A DNA stretch of 64,000 bases from Bradyrhizobium sp. JYMT SZCCT0180 (GCF_018130165.1 NZ_JAFCLZ010000017.1:62001-126000); one strand, 5' to 3'; positions 1 through 8,837 are shown, numbered from the stretch's first letter. Numbers and translations are program-made. The notes: a model not told the origin generated them from the letters alone.

Positions 1-669
1 TCCGCCGCGGCTCACCGTAAAGGACAGCCGCGCGACGCCGCGCTGGCCGTTGGCCCCCGACGGATACTGGTGGAAACGCATCAGATGCGCGCGGACGCGC
101 TGGTTATAGGATGCGAGCGCCGAGGCCGATGCACCGGCGCTGGCGGCGGAGGCGGTCTGGGCCTGGCGCTCAACACGCGGCGGCGCCGCGGTGCGTGGCG
201 CGGGTGTCGCCTGGTTCGGCTTCTTCGCGTCGGGCCGGACCACCTTCGGCTTGACCGGTGTCGGCGTGGCCGTCGGGACAGGCTTGGCGGGCTCGGCCGC
301 CGGCTTCATTTCCACCTTCTGCTCGGGCGGCGCCACCACCTCGGGCTTCTCCTGCGGCGGGGTCGGCGCGATCTGCTCCTCGACCACCTCCTGCTGCTTG
401 ACCGGCTCCGGCGGCGAGGCGTCAGCCTGCTCCATCAACTGGTCAGGCGCGCGCTCCAGCTCAGTCGATTGCGGCGCCGCCGATACCGGCGCCATCTCGA
501 CCATGATCGCGGGCAAGGTGGCGCCCGGCGGCGGCCGCTGCGTGTACCAGTTCATGAACAGCGCGATCAGCGCGGCATGGGCTGCAAGAATCGCAATGCT
601 CGATGCGCTCCAGCGCCGTACCCCGGCGTGATCGGTGGCATCATACAGCGCGAACGCGTTCATGGTCAT
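1..669 (-). CDS. tonB: TonB-family energy transducer (3' end outside window)
   Basis: TonB links the inner-membrane ExbB-ExbD motor to outer-membrane receptors, here most likely the haem receptor HmuR. Reading leftward from ATG 669 (a second Met is at 663) gives a short cytoplasmic tail, a single hydrophobic anchor near residues 21-36, and a long Pro/Lys/Glu/Val-rich stretch that would span the periplasm. The start of a TonB C-terminal domain follows, with the motif YNQRVRAHLMRFHQYP and then a V-A-R-L-S-F strand. The last residues are cut off by the window edge. It lies 83 bp after exbD on the same strand and is probably co-transcribed. Domain order and context make the family call firm; the dedicated role in haem uptake is inferred from position. 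Confidence 0.9.
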   Translation of the reverse strand, partial: MTMNAFALYDATDHAGVRRWSASSIAILAAHAALIALFMNWYTQRPPPGATLPAIMVEMAPVSAAPQSTELERAPDQLMEQADASPPEPVKQQEVVEEQIAPTPPQEKPEVVAPPEQKVEMKPAAEPAKPVPTATPTPVKPKVVRPDAKKPNQATPAPRTAAPPRVERQAQTASAASAGASASALASYNQRVRAHLMRFHQYPSGANGQRGVARLSFTVSRGG

Positions 670-752
670 CTATTTTGTTTGCGCATGATCTCCGAGCAAA
701 CGCTTCCGTGTTTGTCGAGGGAAAACCGGCGTCCACTTTTCCGGATCATGCG

Positions 753-1202
753 CTAGGTTCGTCCGTCGAGGCCGACCAGCGCGACCTTGAGATAGCCGGC
801 GTTGCGCAAGAGGTTCATCACCTCCATCAGGTCGCCGTAGCTGACGGCCTTGTCGGCGCGCAGATAGATCCGCTCGTCCTTGCGGCCCTTGGTGGCGCCA
901 TCGAGCGTCGCGGTCAGCGTGTCGCGCGCGATGATGTCCTCGCCGACCGCGACCGACAGGTCCGGCTTCACCGTGACGAACACCGGCTTGTCCGGACGCG
1001 GCGCCGGCTCGACCGCACTGGCGGGCAGATCGACGCCGAGATCGACGGTGGCCAGCGGCGCGGCCACCATGAAGATGATCAAGAGCACCAGCATCACGTC
1101 GATGAACGGCGTGACGTTGATCTCGTGGTTCTCGGCAAGATCATCGTCACTGCCGCGCGACCGGCCGCCGAAGCTTGCGCGTGTGCCCAATCTAGCGCCC
1201 AT
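753..1202 (-). CDS. exbD: Biopolymer transporter ExbD
   Basis: ExbD is the small proton-channel subunit of the ExbB-ExbD-TonB motor. The 149-residue protein has a short cytoplasmic N-terminus, then the hallmark NVTPFIDVMLVLLIIFMVAAP segment near residues 30-50. This is the single transmembrane helix carrying the conserved proton-handling Asp. A periplasmic domain with the usual DLGVDLPAS start follows. It begins 3 bp after the exbB stop, so the two are almost certainly translated together. Length and motif fit the family. Confidence 0.95.
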   Translation of the reverse strand: MGARLGTRASFGGRSRGSDDDLAENHEINVTPFIDVMLVLLIIFMVAAPLATVDLGVDLPASAVEPAPRPDKPVFVTVKPDLSVAVGEDIIARDTLTATLDGATKGRKDERIYLRADKAVSYGDLMEVMNLLRNAGYLKVALVGLDGRT

Positions 1203-1205
1203 GAT

Positions 1206-2000
1206 TCACTCCGCGGCGCGCGCCAGCCGGAACGAGCCGCGATCGCCCTCGCGGCTGATCAGCAGCATGACCATGACAGAGGCGTCGCCGAGCAGCGCAC
1301 GGTGAGCCGAAATCGTGCGCGTCAGATGGTTGTAGATCACGACCGCCGGGATCGCCGCCACCAGCCCCAGCGCGGTCGCCAGCAACGCCTCGGCGATGCC
1401 GGGGGCGACCACGGCAAGATTGGTGGTGTGGGCTTCGGAAATGCCGATGAAGGCATTCATGATGCCCCACACTGTGCCGAACAGGCCGACAAAGGGCGCT
1501 GTCGCGCCGATGGTCGCCAGCACGCCGGTGCCGCGCGCGATCTGCCGCGACATCGCGGCCTCGACCCGTTCCAGCCGCAGTGCGATCCGCTCCTTGAAAC
1601 CGTCATCGGCGATGCCGTCGGAAAGACTGGCTTCGCGCGCGGCGGACTGCACGATCTGCGCCACCGCGTCGCCACTGTTGCGGCACTGCTTTTCGACGTC
1701 GGCGAGCACCGTATCGGTCTCGAGCAGGGAAATCCGCCGCCTGGCGGTCGCGGTCTTGCGCCTGATCTCGAGCGTCTTCGCCAGCCAGATCGTCCAGGTC
1801 ACCAGCGAGGCAAACGCCAGACCGACCATGACGGCTTGCACCACGATGTCGGCATTGACGAACATGTTCCATGGCGAGAGATTGCGCGGCAGCAACGCGG
1901 TATCGGTGGCGGCGAGCGCCGCCGCCGGAAACGCCGCCACGCCAGCGGCCATCAAGACCGCCAGCTTTCTCGATCCCGACTTGCGCACATTCTGCTGCAT
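1206..2000 (-). CDS. exbB: ExbB proton-channel protein (TonB-system energiser)
   Basis: ExbB forms the pentameric stator around ExbD and converts proton-motive force into TonB movement. The protein has an N-terminal signal/first helix and then a periplasmic part. The MotA/TolQ/ExbB domain follows, with a conserved segment near residues 150-190 (ATIGATAPFVGLFGTVWGIM) and a final helix ending in a cytoplasmic tail. I chose ATG at 2000 rather than the in-frame GTG at 2006, because the Shine-Dalgarno GGAGGTG lies directly before it and overlaps the GTG. It sits 32 bp after hutX in a same-strand run from hmuR, which argues for a haem-uptake role. Confidence 0.93.
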   Translation of the reverse strand: MQQNVRKSGSRKLAVLMAAGVAAFPAAALAATDTALLPRNLSPWNMFVNADIVVQAVMVGLAFASLVTWTIWLAKTLEIRRKTATARRRISLLETDTVLADVEKQCRNSGDAVAQIVQSAAREASLSDGIADDGFKERIALRLERVEAAMSRQIARGTGVLATIGATAPFVGLFGTVWGIMNAFIGISEAHTTNLAVVAPGIAEALLATALGLVAAIPAVVIYNHLTRTISAHRALLGDASVMVMLLISREGDRGSFRLARAAE

Positions 2001-2032
2001 CGTCACCTCCCGGCTGACAACAACGCGGATGG

Positions 2033-2548
2033 TCAGGCCGCCTTTGCCGAAGCAAGGCTGTCCGCAAGCGACTGAAAACGCTTCAGCTGATCGCCGCGCA
2101 ACGCGCGGGTCTCGTCGCGGCCGACGAACACCTTGAACATGATGCCGCCATCGACATTGATGAAGGCGACGAAGGCCGACGATTTGCCCATGAAGGGACG
2201 CTCGACAAAGGCGAGCGCGTCGCAGCGTTCATGCCTGAGATGGCCGTGCAATCCCTTCGGCTGCATCAGGTTGAAATAGCCGCGGCCGACCTCGCCCGCC
2301 GGGATCGCGCCGGTGAACTCGAAGATCGCATCAACGGTATGGACAATCAGCGTCACCTCGCCCCATTGCGCGATGTCCTGCATCGCGGCGGCGAAATGGC
2401 TGCCGGCACCGATACGCACCATCGTTTCGGGCATCGCCTCGATCACCGCGCGCGGCGTGACGTTGCGCTCGCGCGCAACGTCCTCGATCACCGCGCCCGG
2501 ATTTTCCGCCATATACGCCTTGAGATCGGCGCTCTGCGTGCTCGACAT
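2033..2548 (-). CDS. hutX: HutX-family cytosolic haem-utilisation carrier
   Basis: HutX-family proteins bind haem in the cytoplasm and hand it to a haem-degrading enzyme. The 171-residue protein matches the family in length. It has the N-terminal helix-turn region (DLKAYMAENPGAVIEDVA), the central WGEVTLIVHTVDAIFEFTG strand pair and the GRGYFNLM...GLHGHLR segment near residues 95-110. A clear ribosome site (GGGAGG) precedes ATG 2548. The gene begins 12 bp after the haem monooxygenase gene, so carrier and enzyme are encoded side by side. Function is inferred from family and neighbours. Confidence 0.88.
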   Translation of the reverse strand: MSSTQSADLKAYMAENPGAVIEDVARERNVTPRAVIEAMPETMVRIGAGSHFAAAMQDIAQWGEVTLIVHTVDAIFEFTGAIPAGEVGRGYFNLMQPKGLHGHLRHERCDALAFVERPFMGKSSAFVAFINVDGGIMFKVFVGRDETRALRGDQLKRFQSLADSLASAKAA

Positions 2549-2560
2549 GCAGGCCTCCCG

Positions 2561-2896
2561 TCAGGCGGCGGCGCTGGTTTTGCGCTCGGACTGGATCACC
2601 TCGAAACCTTCGAACTTGGGATGGCCGAGGTAGAGGCTTTCGCCGGTCTTGTTGTCGGCGCGGGCGTGGGCGCGGCGGAACTCGTCCGAGCGGGTCCAGG
2701 CTTCGAACGCCGCCTTGTCGACCCAGGTGGTGTGCGACGAATACAGCGTGTGGTCGTCGGCGACCGGACCCTTGAGCAGATGAAATTCGACGAAGCCGGC
2801 CATGGAGCCGAGATAGGACTCCCGCGTTGCCCACACCGTCTCGAAAGCCTGCTCCTGGCCGAGCTTCACCTGAAACCTGTTCATCGCGATAAACAT
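2561..2896 (-). CDS. hmuQ: IsdG/HmuQ-type haem-degrading monooxygenase
   Basis: This small ABM-fold protein probably opens the haem ring to release iron in the cytoplasm. I chose ATG 2896 (111 residues), which has an AAGGAGA ribosome site; a longer reading to 3028 has no support. Asn6, Trp67 and His77 fall exactly where the Asn-Trp-His catalytic triad of IsdG-type enzymes lies, and the length matches. It sits between the haem receptor hmuR and the haem carrier hutX. In Bradyrhizobium two such enzymes, HmuQ and HmuD, are known; the hmuR-linked position favours HmuQ, but the exact orthologue is an inference. Confidence 0.85.
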   Translation of the reverse strand: MFIAMNRFQVKLGQEQAFETVWATRESYLGSMAGFVEFHLLKGPVADDHTLYSSHTTWVDKAAFEAWTRSDEFRRAHARADNKTGESLYLGHPKFEGFEVIQSERKTSAAA

Positions 2897-3058
2897 GAAA
2901 ATCTCCTTGTTGCGGTCCGTCTCTGTTGCGAGCGAACCAGTTGAATTTGACGAAAACACGAACGCACCGCAGCCGCGCTGGAGCATCAACGCGGCCCGGT
3001 GGGTCGATGGTGGCCGTCTCTCACTCAATCAAGAGACCGCCGATTCTTCTTACCTCGA

Positions 3059-5431
3059 TCAGGTGCCTCCGAAGTGATATTTGAGACCGCCCTTGAAGAC
3101 CATTCCGGGTCCCGCACTCGCCCATTTCACATCGTTCTGCGTGTCGCCGGTGGTGCCGACCGGGATGGCGTAAGGCCGGTAGTACGTGTTGAAGATATTC
3201 TCGGCTGAGAGATTGAGGGTCAGGTCGGCCGTCGGCTTGTATTGAAGATACAGGTTGACGAGATCGTACGACGTTGCAGGCGTATAGGTCACGGGAATGT
3301 CCCTGTTTGCCTTCGCCGACGTCCACATCACCGAGACCACCAGCTTGTTCTCAAGGAACCTCAAACCAGCCGTCGTCGTAATCTTCTGCGGCGGGACGCT
3401 GTATAGCCCGAAATTGGTCTGAAGGTTCTTGCCCTCCTGGAAGGTGCCTGCGACCCCGACGAACCAGAGGTTGGCGTCGTACATGGTTTCGGCCTCGAAA
3501 CCATGAATCCTGGCCCTTGCAACGTTCTGGTACTGCAGGAACGGGAAGAAGCTGCCAAAGCCGGGAACGATGACCGGCGTTCCGAATGCAACCTGATCGA
3601 TGTAGTCGGTGATATCGTTGCGGAAGAAGTTGAACTTGCCGCGGATGCTGTCGCCGGCAACCCACACGTCGTTCTTCTTCAGATTGAAGCCGATTTCCTT
3701 GGTCTTGCCGATTTCGGGACGCAGGTTCGGATTGGGAACGAAGCAGAATGTCGAATCCGCGCCGGGTCCTGTCGTGCCTGACGGACAGCGGAAGAACGAG
3801 TCCTGCGGAGTGGCGCCGGAATGCGGGCCGTTGACGAGCGTCTCGGTGATCGACGGCGCACGGTAGCCTTCAGCATAGCTGACGTAGGGCGTCAGCACGG
3901 CCAGGGGCATCAGGCCGACCGTGATCTTCGGCGACAAGCGATCGCCGCTGGAGGATGTCGTGGCTGATTCCAGCTTGTAGTTGTCGTAACGCAGCGCGCC
4001 CACCACTTCGAGCATAGAGGTGTAATTGGCCTTCCACTGCACGAATCCGCCGGACACCGTGCGACGGCCACCCGGAGTCGTAATCTCGGAGGTTCCGCGA
4101 AGGTCCTCGGTCGACACCCTGTCCTGGAACGCATCGAGCCCGTAGGTGACGGCGTGGCGCCAGTCATAGGTCTCGAAACGTGTCGTGTTGTGAACGTCGA
4201 CACCGACCGTGTCGAGCAGATATCCACGGTTGCTGCCGATGCAGCCCGAGACCGCATTTCCGGGGACGCCGCCGCAGAAGGCCGACGCCGTCGTGGTCGT
4301 ATGTCCCGTCTTGATCTGGTCGTTGTCGGTGCGGTTCCAGTAGACCTTCGCGTCCCAATCGAACCACTTGTCCTCAGGCTTCGAATATTTCCAGCCGAGC
4401 GTGGTCGTGTAGTTCTTCACATTGGTCGCGTAGATCGACGTGCCGTTGAGGTTGTTGGTGCCGTTCGCGTTGGTCGAATTGGGATCACCGGCGAGTCGCG
4501 GTGGCTGGCCGACGCTGTAGATATTCTCCTGGAAGATCGCGCCGAGCTTGACCTCGTGCCCGTCGGCCGGGCGCACCGTCAGCTTGCCGATACCGCTGTT
4601 GAGACGGTTTCCGGTATTGGCGACCTCATAGCCGGTGCCGTCCTTGTAGTTCTCCTGCGTGCTGTAGGTGCCGCCGGCAAACACATCGACGTTCGGATTG
4701 ACGTGAACGCCGCCGAAGATCGAACCGAGCGCACGGCCGTAATTGGTTCCGAGGATCGTCTTGGCATCCACGCCCCAGCGCTCGCCCGGGCGCACGACAT
4801 CTTCGATGTCCTTGGTGCGGAACGAGGCCACGCCACCGATCGCGCCGGAGCCGTAGATGTTCGCGGTCGGGCCGCGCACGATGTCTATACCGGCGATCAA
4901 TTCGGGATTGAGGAAGAACGAGCCGTTCGCAAAATGGCCGGTGCGCTGATAATTCTGCCGGGCGCCGTCGACCACCACGGCGACACGACCGAAATCCTGC
5001 AGGCCGCGAATGTTGATTGCGGTGGACGGCTCATCGCCGCGATTCTGCACCCAGACGCCGGGGATATTGTAGAGGAGGTCGCCGACCGTAGAGGCCTGAC
5101 GCCCCTGGATCTGTTCGAGCGTCACGACGCTGACCGGCGCCAGCGCATCGATCGCGCGCTCCTCGGTCTTCGATGCCGCGACGGTGATGGTGTCGAGCGA
5201 CTGCACCGGCGCGCGGCCGACCTGCGCATACGCATTCAACACCGGCGCGGCTGCCTGCTCGGCTTGCGGTTTGGCGGGTTTGCGCTTGGCCTGTTTTTTC
5301 CGTTCCGACGGACGACCGGTCTCCTGCGTGTCCGCGGTCTGCGCAACCGCGGCATCGCCCATCAGCAACGCAAATGACACCACCGACGCGCCCAAAAAAA
5401 GCGCGCGCGGATACCTAGCCCCGTCAGCCAT
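3059..5431 (-). CDS. hmuR: TonB-dependent haem/haemoglobin receptor HmuR
   Basis: This is an outer-membrane gated barrel for haem import. The 790-residue protein has a signal peptide (about residues 1-30), a Lys/Pro-rich spacer and a TonB-box-like stretch (ITVAAS, near residue 83). A plug domain follows, with IPGVWVQNRGDEPSTAINIRG, then a long barrel ending in the aromatic YHFGGT. Near residues 522 and 563 are YRAP and NPNLRPE, corresponding to the FRAP and NPNL boxes of haem receptors, with a His (GPHSG, about 536) between them as in known haem-binding loops. It is divergent from hmuP-hmuTUV and is followed by haem monooxygenase, hutX and the Ton motor. Expression is probably iron-controlled. 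Confidence 0.93.
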   Translation of the reverse strand: MADGARYPRALFLGASVVSFALLMGDAAVAQTADTQETGRPSERKKQAKRKPAKPQAEQAAAPVLNAYAQVGRAPVQSLDTITVAASKTEERAIDALAPVSVVTLEQIQGRQASTVGDLLYNIPGVWVQNRGDEPSTAINIRGLQDFGRVAVVVDGARQNYQRTGHFANGSFFLNPELIAGIDIVRGPTANIYGSGAIGGVASFRTKDIEDVVRPGERWGVDAKTILGTNYGRALGSIFGGVHVNPNVDVFAGGTYSTQENYKDGTGYEVANTGNRLNSGIGKLTVRPADGHEVKLGAIFQENIYSVGQPPRLAGDPNSTNANGTNNLNGTSIYATNVKNYTTTLGWKYSKPEDKWFDWDAKVYWNRTDNDQIKTGHTTTTASAFCGGVPGNAVSGCIGSNRGYLLDTVGVDVHNTTRFETYDWRHAVTYGLDAFQDRVSTEDLRGTSEITTPGGRRTVSGGFVQWKANYTSMLEVVGALRYDNYKLESATTSSSGDRLSPKITVGLMPLAVLTPYVSYAEGYRAPSITETLVNGPHSGATPQDSFFRCPSGTTGPGADSTFCFVPNPNLRPEIGKTKEIGFNLKKNDVWVAGDSIRGKFNFFRNDITDYIDQVAFGTPVIVPGFGSFFPFLQYQNVARARIHGFEAETMYDANLWFVGVAGTFQEGKNLQTNFGLYSVPPQKITTTAGLRFLENKLVVSVMWTSAKANRDIPVTYTPATSYDLVNLYLQYKPTADLTLNLSAENIFNTYYRPYAIPVGTTGDTQNDVKWASAGPGMVFKGGLKYHFGGT

Positions 5432-5692
5432 AACAACCCCAACCTGTTATCTATTTCTCGGGTCTGGCTGGCGGGCGCTGCGCGACGTGCGAGCTGCTTG
5501 CTGGCTACCACTTTTCGAACGCGGGCCCCCCGGCCCGCATTCTGTCATAATTGGTTAAGCGGTGGCGTCGGGGCGGTCAATGACCGCAGGCCGCACTTTA
5601 TATCTATTGTAAATTGCCGCGGTTGGATTGCGCTTCGGCCCACCTATACAAGGTTGGATCATAAGAACTTCTTTGGGGCACAACAGAATTAG
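5432..5692. promoter_or_regulatory. Divergent hmuR / hmuP promoter region
   Basis: The 261 bp between the two start codons must hold both promoters. Two structures are visible. A perfect 7-bp-arm GC hairpin (GCGGGCC/GGCCCGC) lies at 5521-5538 in the hmuR leader. A short palindrome AAGAA-C-TTCTT lies at 5663-5673, 20 bp before the hmuP start. In Bradyrhizobium this promoter class is known to need Irr and HmuP. The palindrome is only loosely like an Irr-type iron control element, with shorter spacing, so its role is a guess. No sequence-perfect promoter boxes were found. Confidence 0.5.
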
Positions 5693-5899
5693 ATGGCCGC
5701 ACCTTCCGGAGACAAACTCGCAGACGCCACCGGGAAAGCAGGGACTCCCCCTGTTGCCGCACGATCGGTAGTCATGAGCGGCAACCGGCTCGACAGCCGC
5801 GAGCTGTTTGCAACCGAACGCGAGATCATCATTGCGCACGGCGAAGACAATTACCGCTTGCGACTGACGTCGCAAAACAAGCTGATCCTGACCAAGTGA
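5693..5899 (+). CDS. hmuP: HemP/HmuP haem-uptake regulator
   Basis: HmuP is a very small protein required, with Irr, for activation of the hmu haem genes in Bradyrhizobium. The 68-residue product ends in the family core: S-x-x-L-F, then EIIIAHGEDNYRLRLTSQNKLILTK, where the IxHxGxxYRLRxTxxxKLILTK pattern is diagnostic. The first 27 residues are not conserved, and an internal Met at 5774 could be an alternative start. It is 6 bp before hmuT and heads the import operon. Confidence 0.92.
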   Translation: MAAPSGDKLADATGKAGTPPVAARSVVMSGNRLDSRELFATEREIIIAHGEDNYRLRLTSQNKLILTK

Positions 5900-5905
5900 T
5901 CCCTG

Positions 5906-6853
5906 ATGGCAATCTGTCGCACACTCGCTCTGCTCGCCACCACCTTCGCCATTGGCGGCGCGGCGCTGGCGGCGGGCATTACGGTGCATGACGCGCGCAA
6001 CCGCGACGTCACGATCTCGGACCCGGCGCGGATCGTTTCGATCGGCGGCGCCATCACCGAGATCCTCTACGCGCTGGGCTTCGAGGACCGGCTGGCCGGT
6101 GTCGATGCGACCAGCCTCTATCCGACGTCGGCGCTGCGCGACAAACCCAATGTCGGCTATATGCGCCAGCTCTCGGCCGAGGGCGTGCTCGGGCTCAACC
6201 CTTCGCTCGTGCTTGCCGTGCAGGGATCGGGGCCGAAGGAAACCATGGACGTGCTGGAGGCGGCAAAGGTGCCGCTGGTGCTGGTGCCCGAGACCTTTTC
6301 CGAACAGGGCCTGCTCGACAAGATCAAGCTGGTCGGCCACGCCATGGGCGCCGACGCGCGCGCCGAATGCCTCACCGCGGCGGTATCCGGCGACCTGGCG
6401 CAACTGCGTGCACTGCGCGCCAAAGTGACAAAGCCCGTGCGCGTGATGTTCGTGATGTCGCTGCTCAACGGCCGCGTTATGGCGGCGGGCCACAACACCG
6501 CGGCGAATGAAATCATCGCGCTGGCCGGCGGCGTCAACGCGATCGACAGCTATGAGGGCTACAAGATCATCAATGACGAGGCGATCGTCGCGGCGAGGCC
6601 CGACGTGGTGCTCTCGATCGAGCGCAGCAAGGGCTCGCTCGAAGCCGAAGCCGTCTTTGTCCATCCGGCCTTCGCGATGACGCCTGTGGTGGCGAACAAG
6701 GCCTTCATTGCAATGGAAGGCCTCTATCTGCTTGGCTTCGGTCCGCGCACCGCGGCCGCCGCGCGCGACCTCTCGGTCAAGCTCTATCCGGCGCTGGCGC
6801 CGCAGATGGCGAGTTTCACGCCGGCCGCGCTGACGGCGAACTGCCGGCAATGA
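5906..6853 (+). CDS. hmuT: Haemin ABC transporter substrate-binding protein
   Basis: HmuT is the periplasmic haem-binding protein that receives haem from HmuR and passes it to HmuUV. The 315 residues begin with a signal peptide (about 1-23, cleavage after ALAAG). A class III (BtuF/FhuD-like) fold follows: VSIGGAITEILYALGFEDRL, the DATSLYP loop, and the long backbone helix. The GHNTAANEIIALAGGVN segment near residues 195-210 is typical of HmuT. Its stop overlaps the hmuU start (ATGA), showing translational coupling. Confidence 0.93.
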   Translation: MAICRTLALLATTFAIGGAALAAGITVHDARNRDVTISDPARIVSIGGAITEILYALGFEDRLAGVDATSLYPTSALRDKPNVGYMRQLSAEGVLGLNPSLVLAVQGSGPKETMDVLEAAKVPLVLVPETFSEQGLLDKIKLVGHAMGADARAECLTAAVSGDLAQLRALRAKVTKPVRVMFVMSLLNGRVMAAGHNTAANEIIALAGGVNAIDSYEGYKIINDEAIVAARPDVVLSIERSKGSLEAEAVFVHPAFAMTPVVANKAFIAMEGLYLLGFGPRTAAAARDLSVKLYPALAPQMASFTPAALTANCRQ

Positions 6854-7944
6854 CCGCCGTGGCCGAGGCGGAGAGCGCGAAGCGCCGCAGCGGCATCGCG
6901 CTGCGGCCCGCCGCCACGCTGACACTGGTCGGGTTGCTGCTGGCGCTGGCCGGTGCGGCGCTGATCGCGCTGACCATGGGCGCTGCGGGAATTCCGCTGT
7001 CGCGGCTACCGGCAGCGCTCGGCCTGTGGAGCGATGCATCGCCGCATCCGCTGGCGGCGCGCGATCAGCTCGTGCTGTGGTCGATCCGGATTCCGCGGAT
7101 CGCGGCGGCGGCGATGGTCGGCGGCCTGCTCGCCGCGTCCGGCACCATCATGCAGGGGCTGTTCCGGAATCCGCTGGCCGATCCCGCCCTCGTCGGCGTC
7201 TCCAGCGGTGGCGCGTTTGCGGCGGCCAGCGCCATCGTGTTCACCAACAGCCATCTCGGCGAAAACCTGCACTTCATGCAGAACCAGCTGCTGCCGCTCG
7301 CCGCCTTCTTCGGCTCGCTGGCGACCACCATCGTGCTCTACGGCATCGCCAGCCGTTCGGGACGGACCTCGATTGCGATCTTCCTGCTGGCGGGGCTGGC
7401 GATCGCCGCCATCGCCAATGCAGGCATCGGGCTCCTGGTGTTCGTCGCCGACGACCGCCAGCTGCGCGACATCACCTTCTGGCTGCTGGGATCGCTGAGC
7501 GGCTCGACCTGGCCCAAGGTCGCCACGCTGGCGCCGGTGCTGCTGTTCGCGCTGATCGCCTGCCTGTGGATCGGCCGAGGGCTCGACGTGCTCGTGCTCG
7601 GCGAGGCCGAGGCGTTTCACAGCGGCGTCGATGTCGAGCGGCTGAAGCGTATTTCGATCGTGCTGGTGTCGGCGATGACCGGCGTCGCGGTGTCGATCTG
7701 CGGCGTCGTCGGATTTGTCGGCATCGTGGTGCCGCATCTGCTGCGGCTGGTGATCGGGCCGGCGCACCGGCTGCTGCTGCCCGCCTCTGTATTATCAGGC
7801 GCGATCCTGCTGGTCGGGGCCGATACGCTGGCGCGCACCATCGTTGCGCCTGCCGAATTGCCGATCGGCATCCTGACCGCGGCGGTCGGCGCGCCGTTCT
7901 TCCTCGCCATGCTGCTGCGCCAGCGCGGGCTGGTCGGGCTATGA
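6850..7944 (+). CDS. hmuU: Haemin ABC transporter permease
   Basis: HmuU is a FecCD-family inner-membrane permease that forms the haem channel as a dimer. The 364 residues contain about ten hydrophobic helices. Family signatures include RIPRIAAAAMVGGLLAASG and FRNPLADPALVGVSSGGAF (near residues 79-125), and the cytoplasmic coupling region VVGFVGIVVPHLLRL near residue 285. It overlaps hmuT and hmuV by 4 bp each, so all three should be made in balanced amounts. Confidence 0.95.
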   Translation: MTAVAEAESAKRRSGIALRPAATLTLVGLLLALAGAALIALTMGAAGIPLSRLPAALGLWSDASPHPLAARDQLVLWSIRIPRIAAAAMVGGLLAASGTIMQGLFRNPLADPALVGVSSGGAFAAASAIVFTNSHLGENLHFMQNQLLPLAAFFGSLATTIVLYGIASRSGRTSIAIFLLAGLAIAAIANAGIGLLVFVADDRQLRDITFWLLGSLSGSTWPKVATLAPVLLFALIACLWIGRGLDVLVLGEAEAFHSGVDVERLKRISIVLVSAMTGVAVSICGVVGFVGIVVPHLLRLVIGPAHRLLLPASVLSGAILLVGADTLARTIVAPAELPIGILTAAVGAPFFLAMLLRQRGLVGL

Positions 7945-8741
7945 ACCCGATCCTCGAAGCACGCTCGGTGTCGCTGCGGATCGGCGACGCGACCCTGGTC
8001 GACGCCATCGACCTGCGCGTGTCCGCCGGCGAGATGGTCGCGATCGTCGGGCCCAACGGTGCGGGTAAATCGACGCTGCTGCGGATGCTGTCCGGCGATC
8101 TCCGGCCGACCCGCGGCCATGTCGAACTCAAAGGGCGCGGCATCGACGCCTACAGACCGCGCCAATTGGCCCAGCATCGCGCCATGCTGTCGCAGCACGT
8201 CAACGTCACCTTCCCGTTCACGGTCGAAGAGATCGTCGCCATGGGCGCCGGCGACAACAGCCGCGCCGCCACGCAAAGGCTGGTCGAGACAGCACTGCAC
8301 GAGGTCGGGCTGGAGCGCTTCAGCCACCGGCAATTGCCGACCTTGTCCGGCGGCGAACAGCAGCGCGCGCATTTTGCCCGCGTGCTGGTGCAACTCGCCT
8401 GCGGCGAGGCGCAGCACGGGCCGGGACTGCTGCTCCTGGATGAGCCGACCTCGAGCCTCGACATGCGCCACCAGATCGATCTGGTGGAAACCGCCAAGCT
8501 GCGCGCGCGGGGCGGCACCGCCGTGATCGCGGTGCTGCACGACCTTAATCTCGCGATGCGCTTCGCCGACCGGATCGTGCTCTTGCACCGCGGCAGGCTG
8601 GCAATCGACGGCGGCCGCACCGACGCCATCACGGCCGAAACCATCCGCCGCATCTTCGAAGTGGACGTCACGGTCGAATATACCGACCATGGCGTGCCGT
8701 TCCTGCTGCCGCAGACCATGCGGCCGGTCGCGACCCGGTAG
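7941..8741 (+). CDS. hmuV: Haemin ABC transporter ATP-binding protein
   Basis: HmuV powers haem import through HmuU. ATG 7941 overlaps the hmuU stop and gives 266 residues. Visible motifs are Walker A GPNGAGKST (37-45), signature LSGGEQQRAHFARVL (about 135-150), Walker B LLLLDEPTSSLD and the switch histidine in LHDLN. The open frame continues upstream through hmuU, but that part is a shadow. It is the last gene of hmuPTUV; the next gene is 142 bp on and has its own regulatory site. Confidence 0.95.
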   Translation: MNPILEARSVSLRIGDATLVDAIDLRVSAGEMVAIVGPNGAGKSTLLRMLSGDLRPTRGHVELKGRGIDAYRPRQLAQHRAMLSQHVNVTFPFTVEEIVAMGAGDNSRAATQRLVETALHEVGLERFSHRQLPTLSGGEQQRAHFARVLVQLACGEAQHGPGLLLLDEPTSSLDMRHQIDLVETAKLRARGGTAVIAVLHDLNLAMRFADRIVLLHRGRLAIDGGRTDAITAETIRRIFEVDVTVEYTDHGVPFLLPQTMRPVATR

Positions 8742-8808
8742 CCGCCCAAGGAATCCTCGTTGGCGCGGGCGGCGTAAGGCCGCAACTTTATCCAACGGCA
8801 TCACCGGT

Positions 8809-8837
8809 GTTTCATAAAACTGTCAGGCGGCTGTTAC
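8809..8837 (+). promoter_or_regulatory. Candidate Pho box (three 11-bp-spaced repeats)
   Basis: Three related heptamers lie at exact 11-bp spacing with 4-bp spacers: GTTTCAT (8809-8815), CTGTCAG (8820-8826) and CTGTTAC (8831-8837). This is the layout of PhoB binding sites (CTGTCAT-N4 repeats). The site ends 46 bp before the start of a phytase-like exported esterase, a natural phosphate-starvation target. Spacing and target agree; the first repeat is the weakest match. Confidence 0.6.

Noticed and set aside
603..2075. 490-residue plus-strand frame opposite tonB/exbD/exbB
   Set aside because: Antisense shadow with no family motif; the minus-strand genes are unmistakable.
5555..7039. 494-residue minus-strand frame across hmuP-hmuT
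   Set aside because: Shadow of the well-supported hmuP and hmuT genes; low-complexity Arg/His composition.
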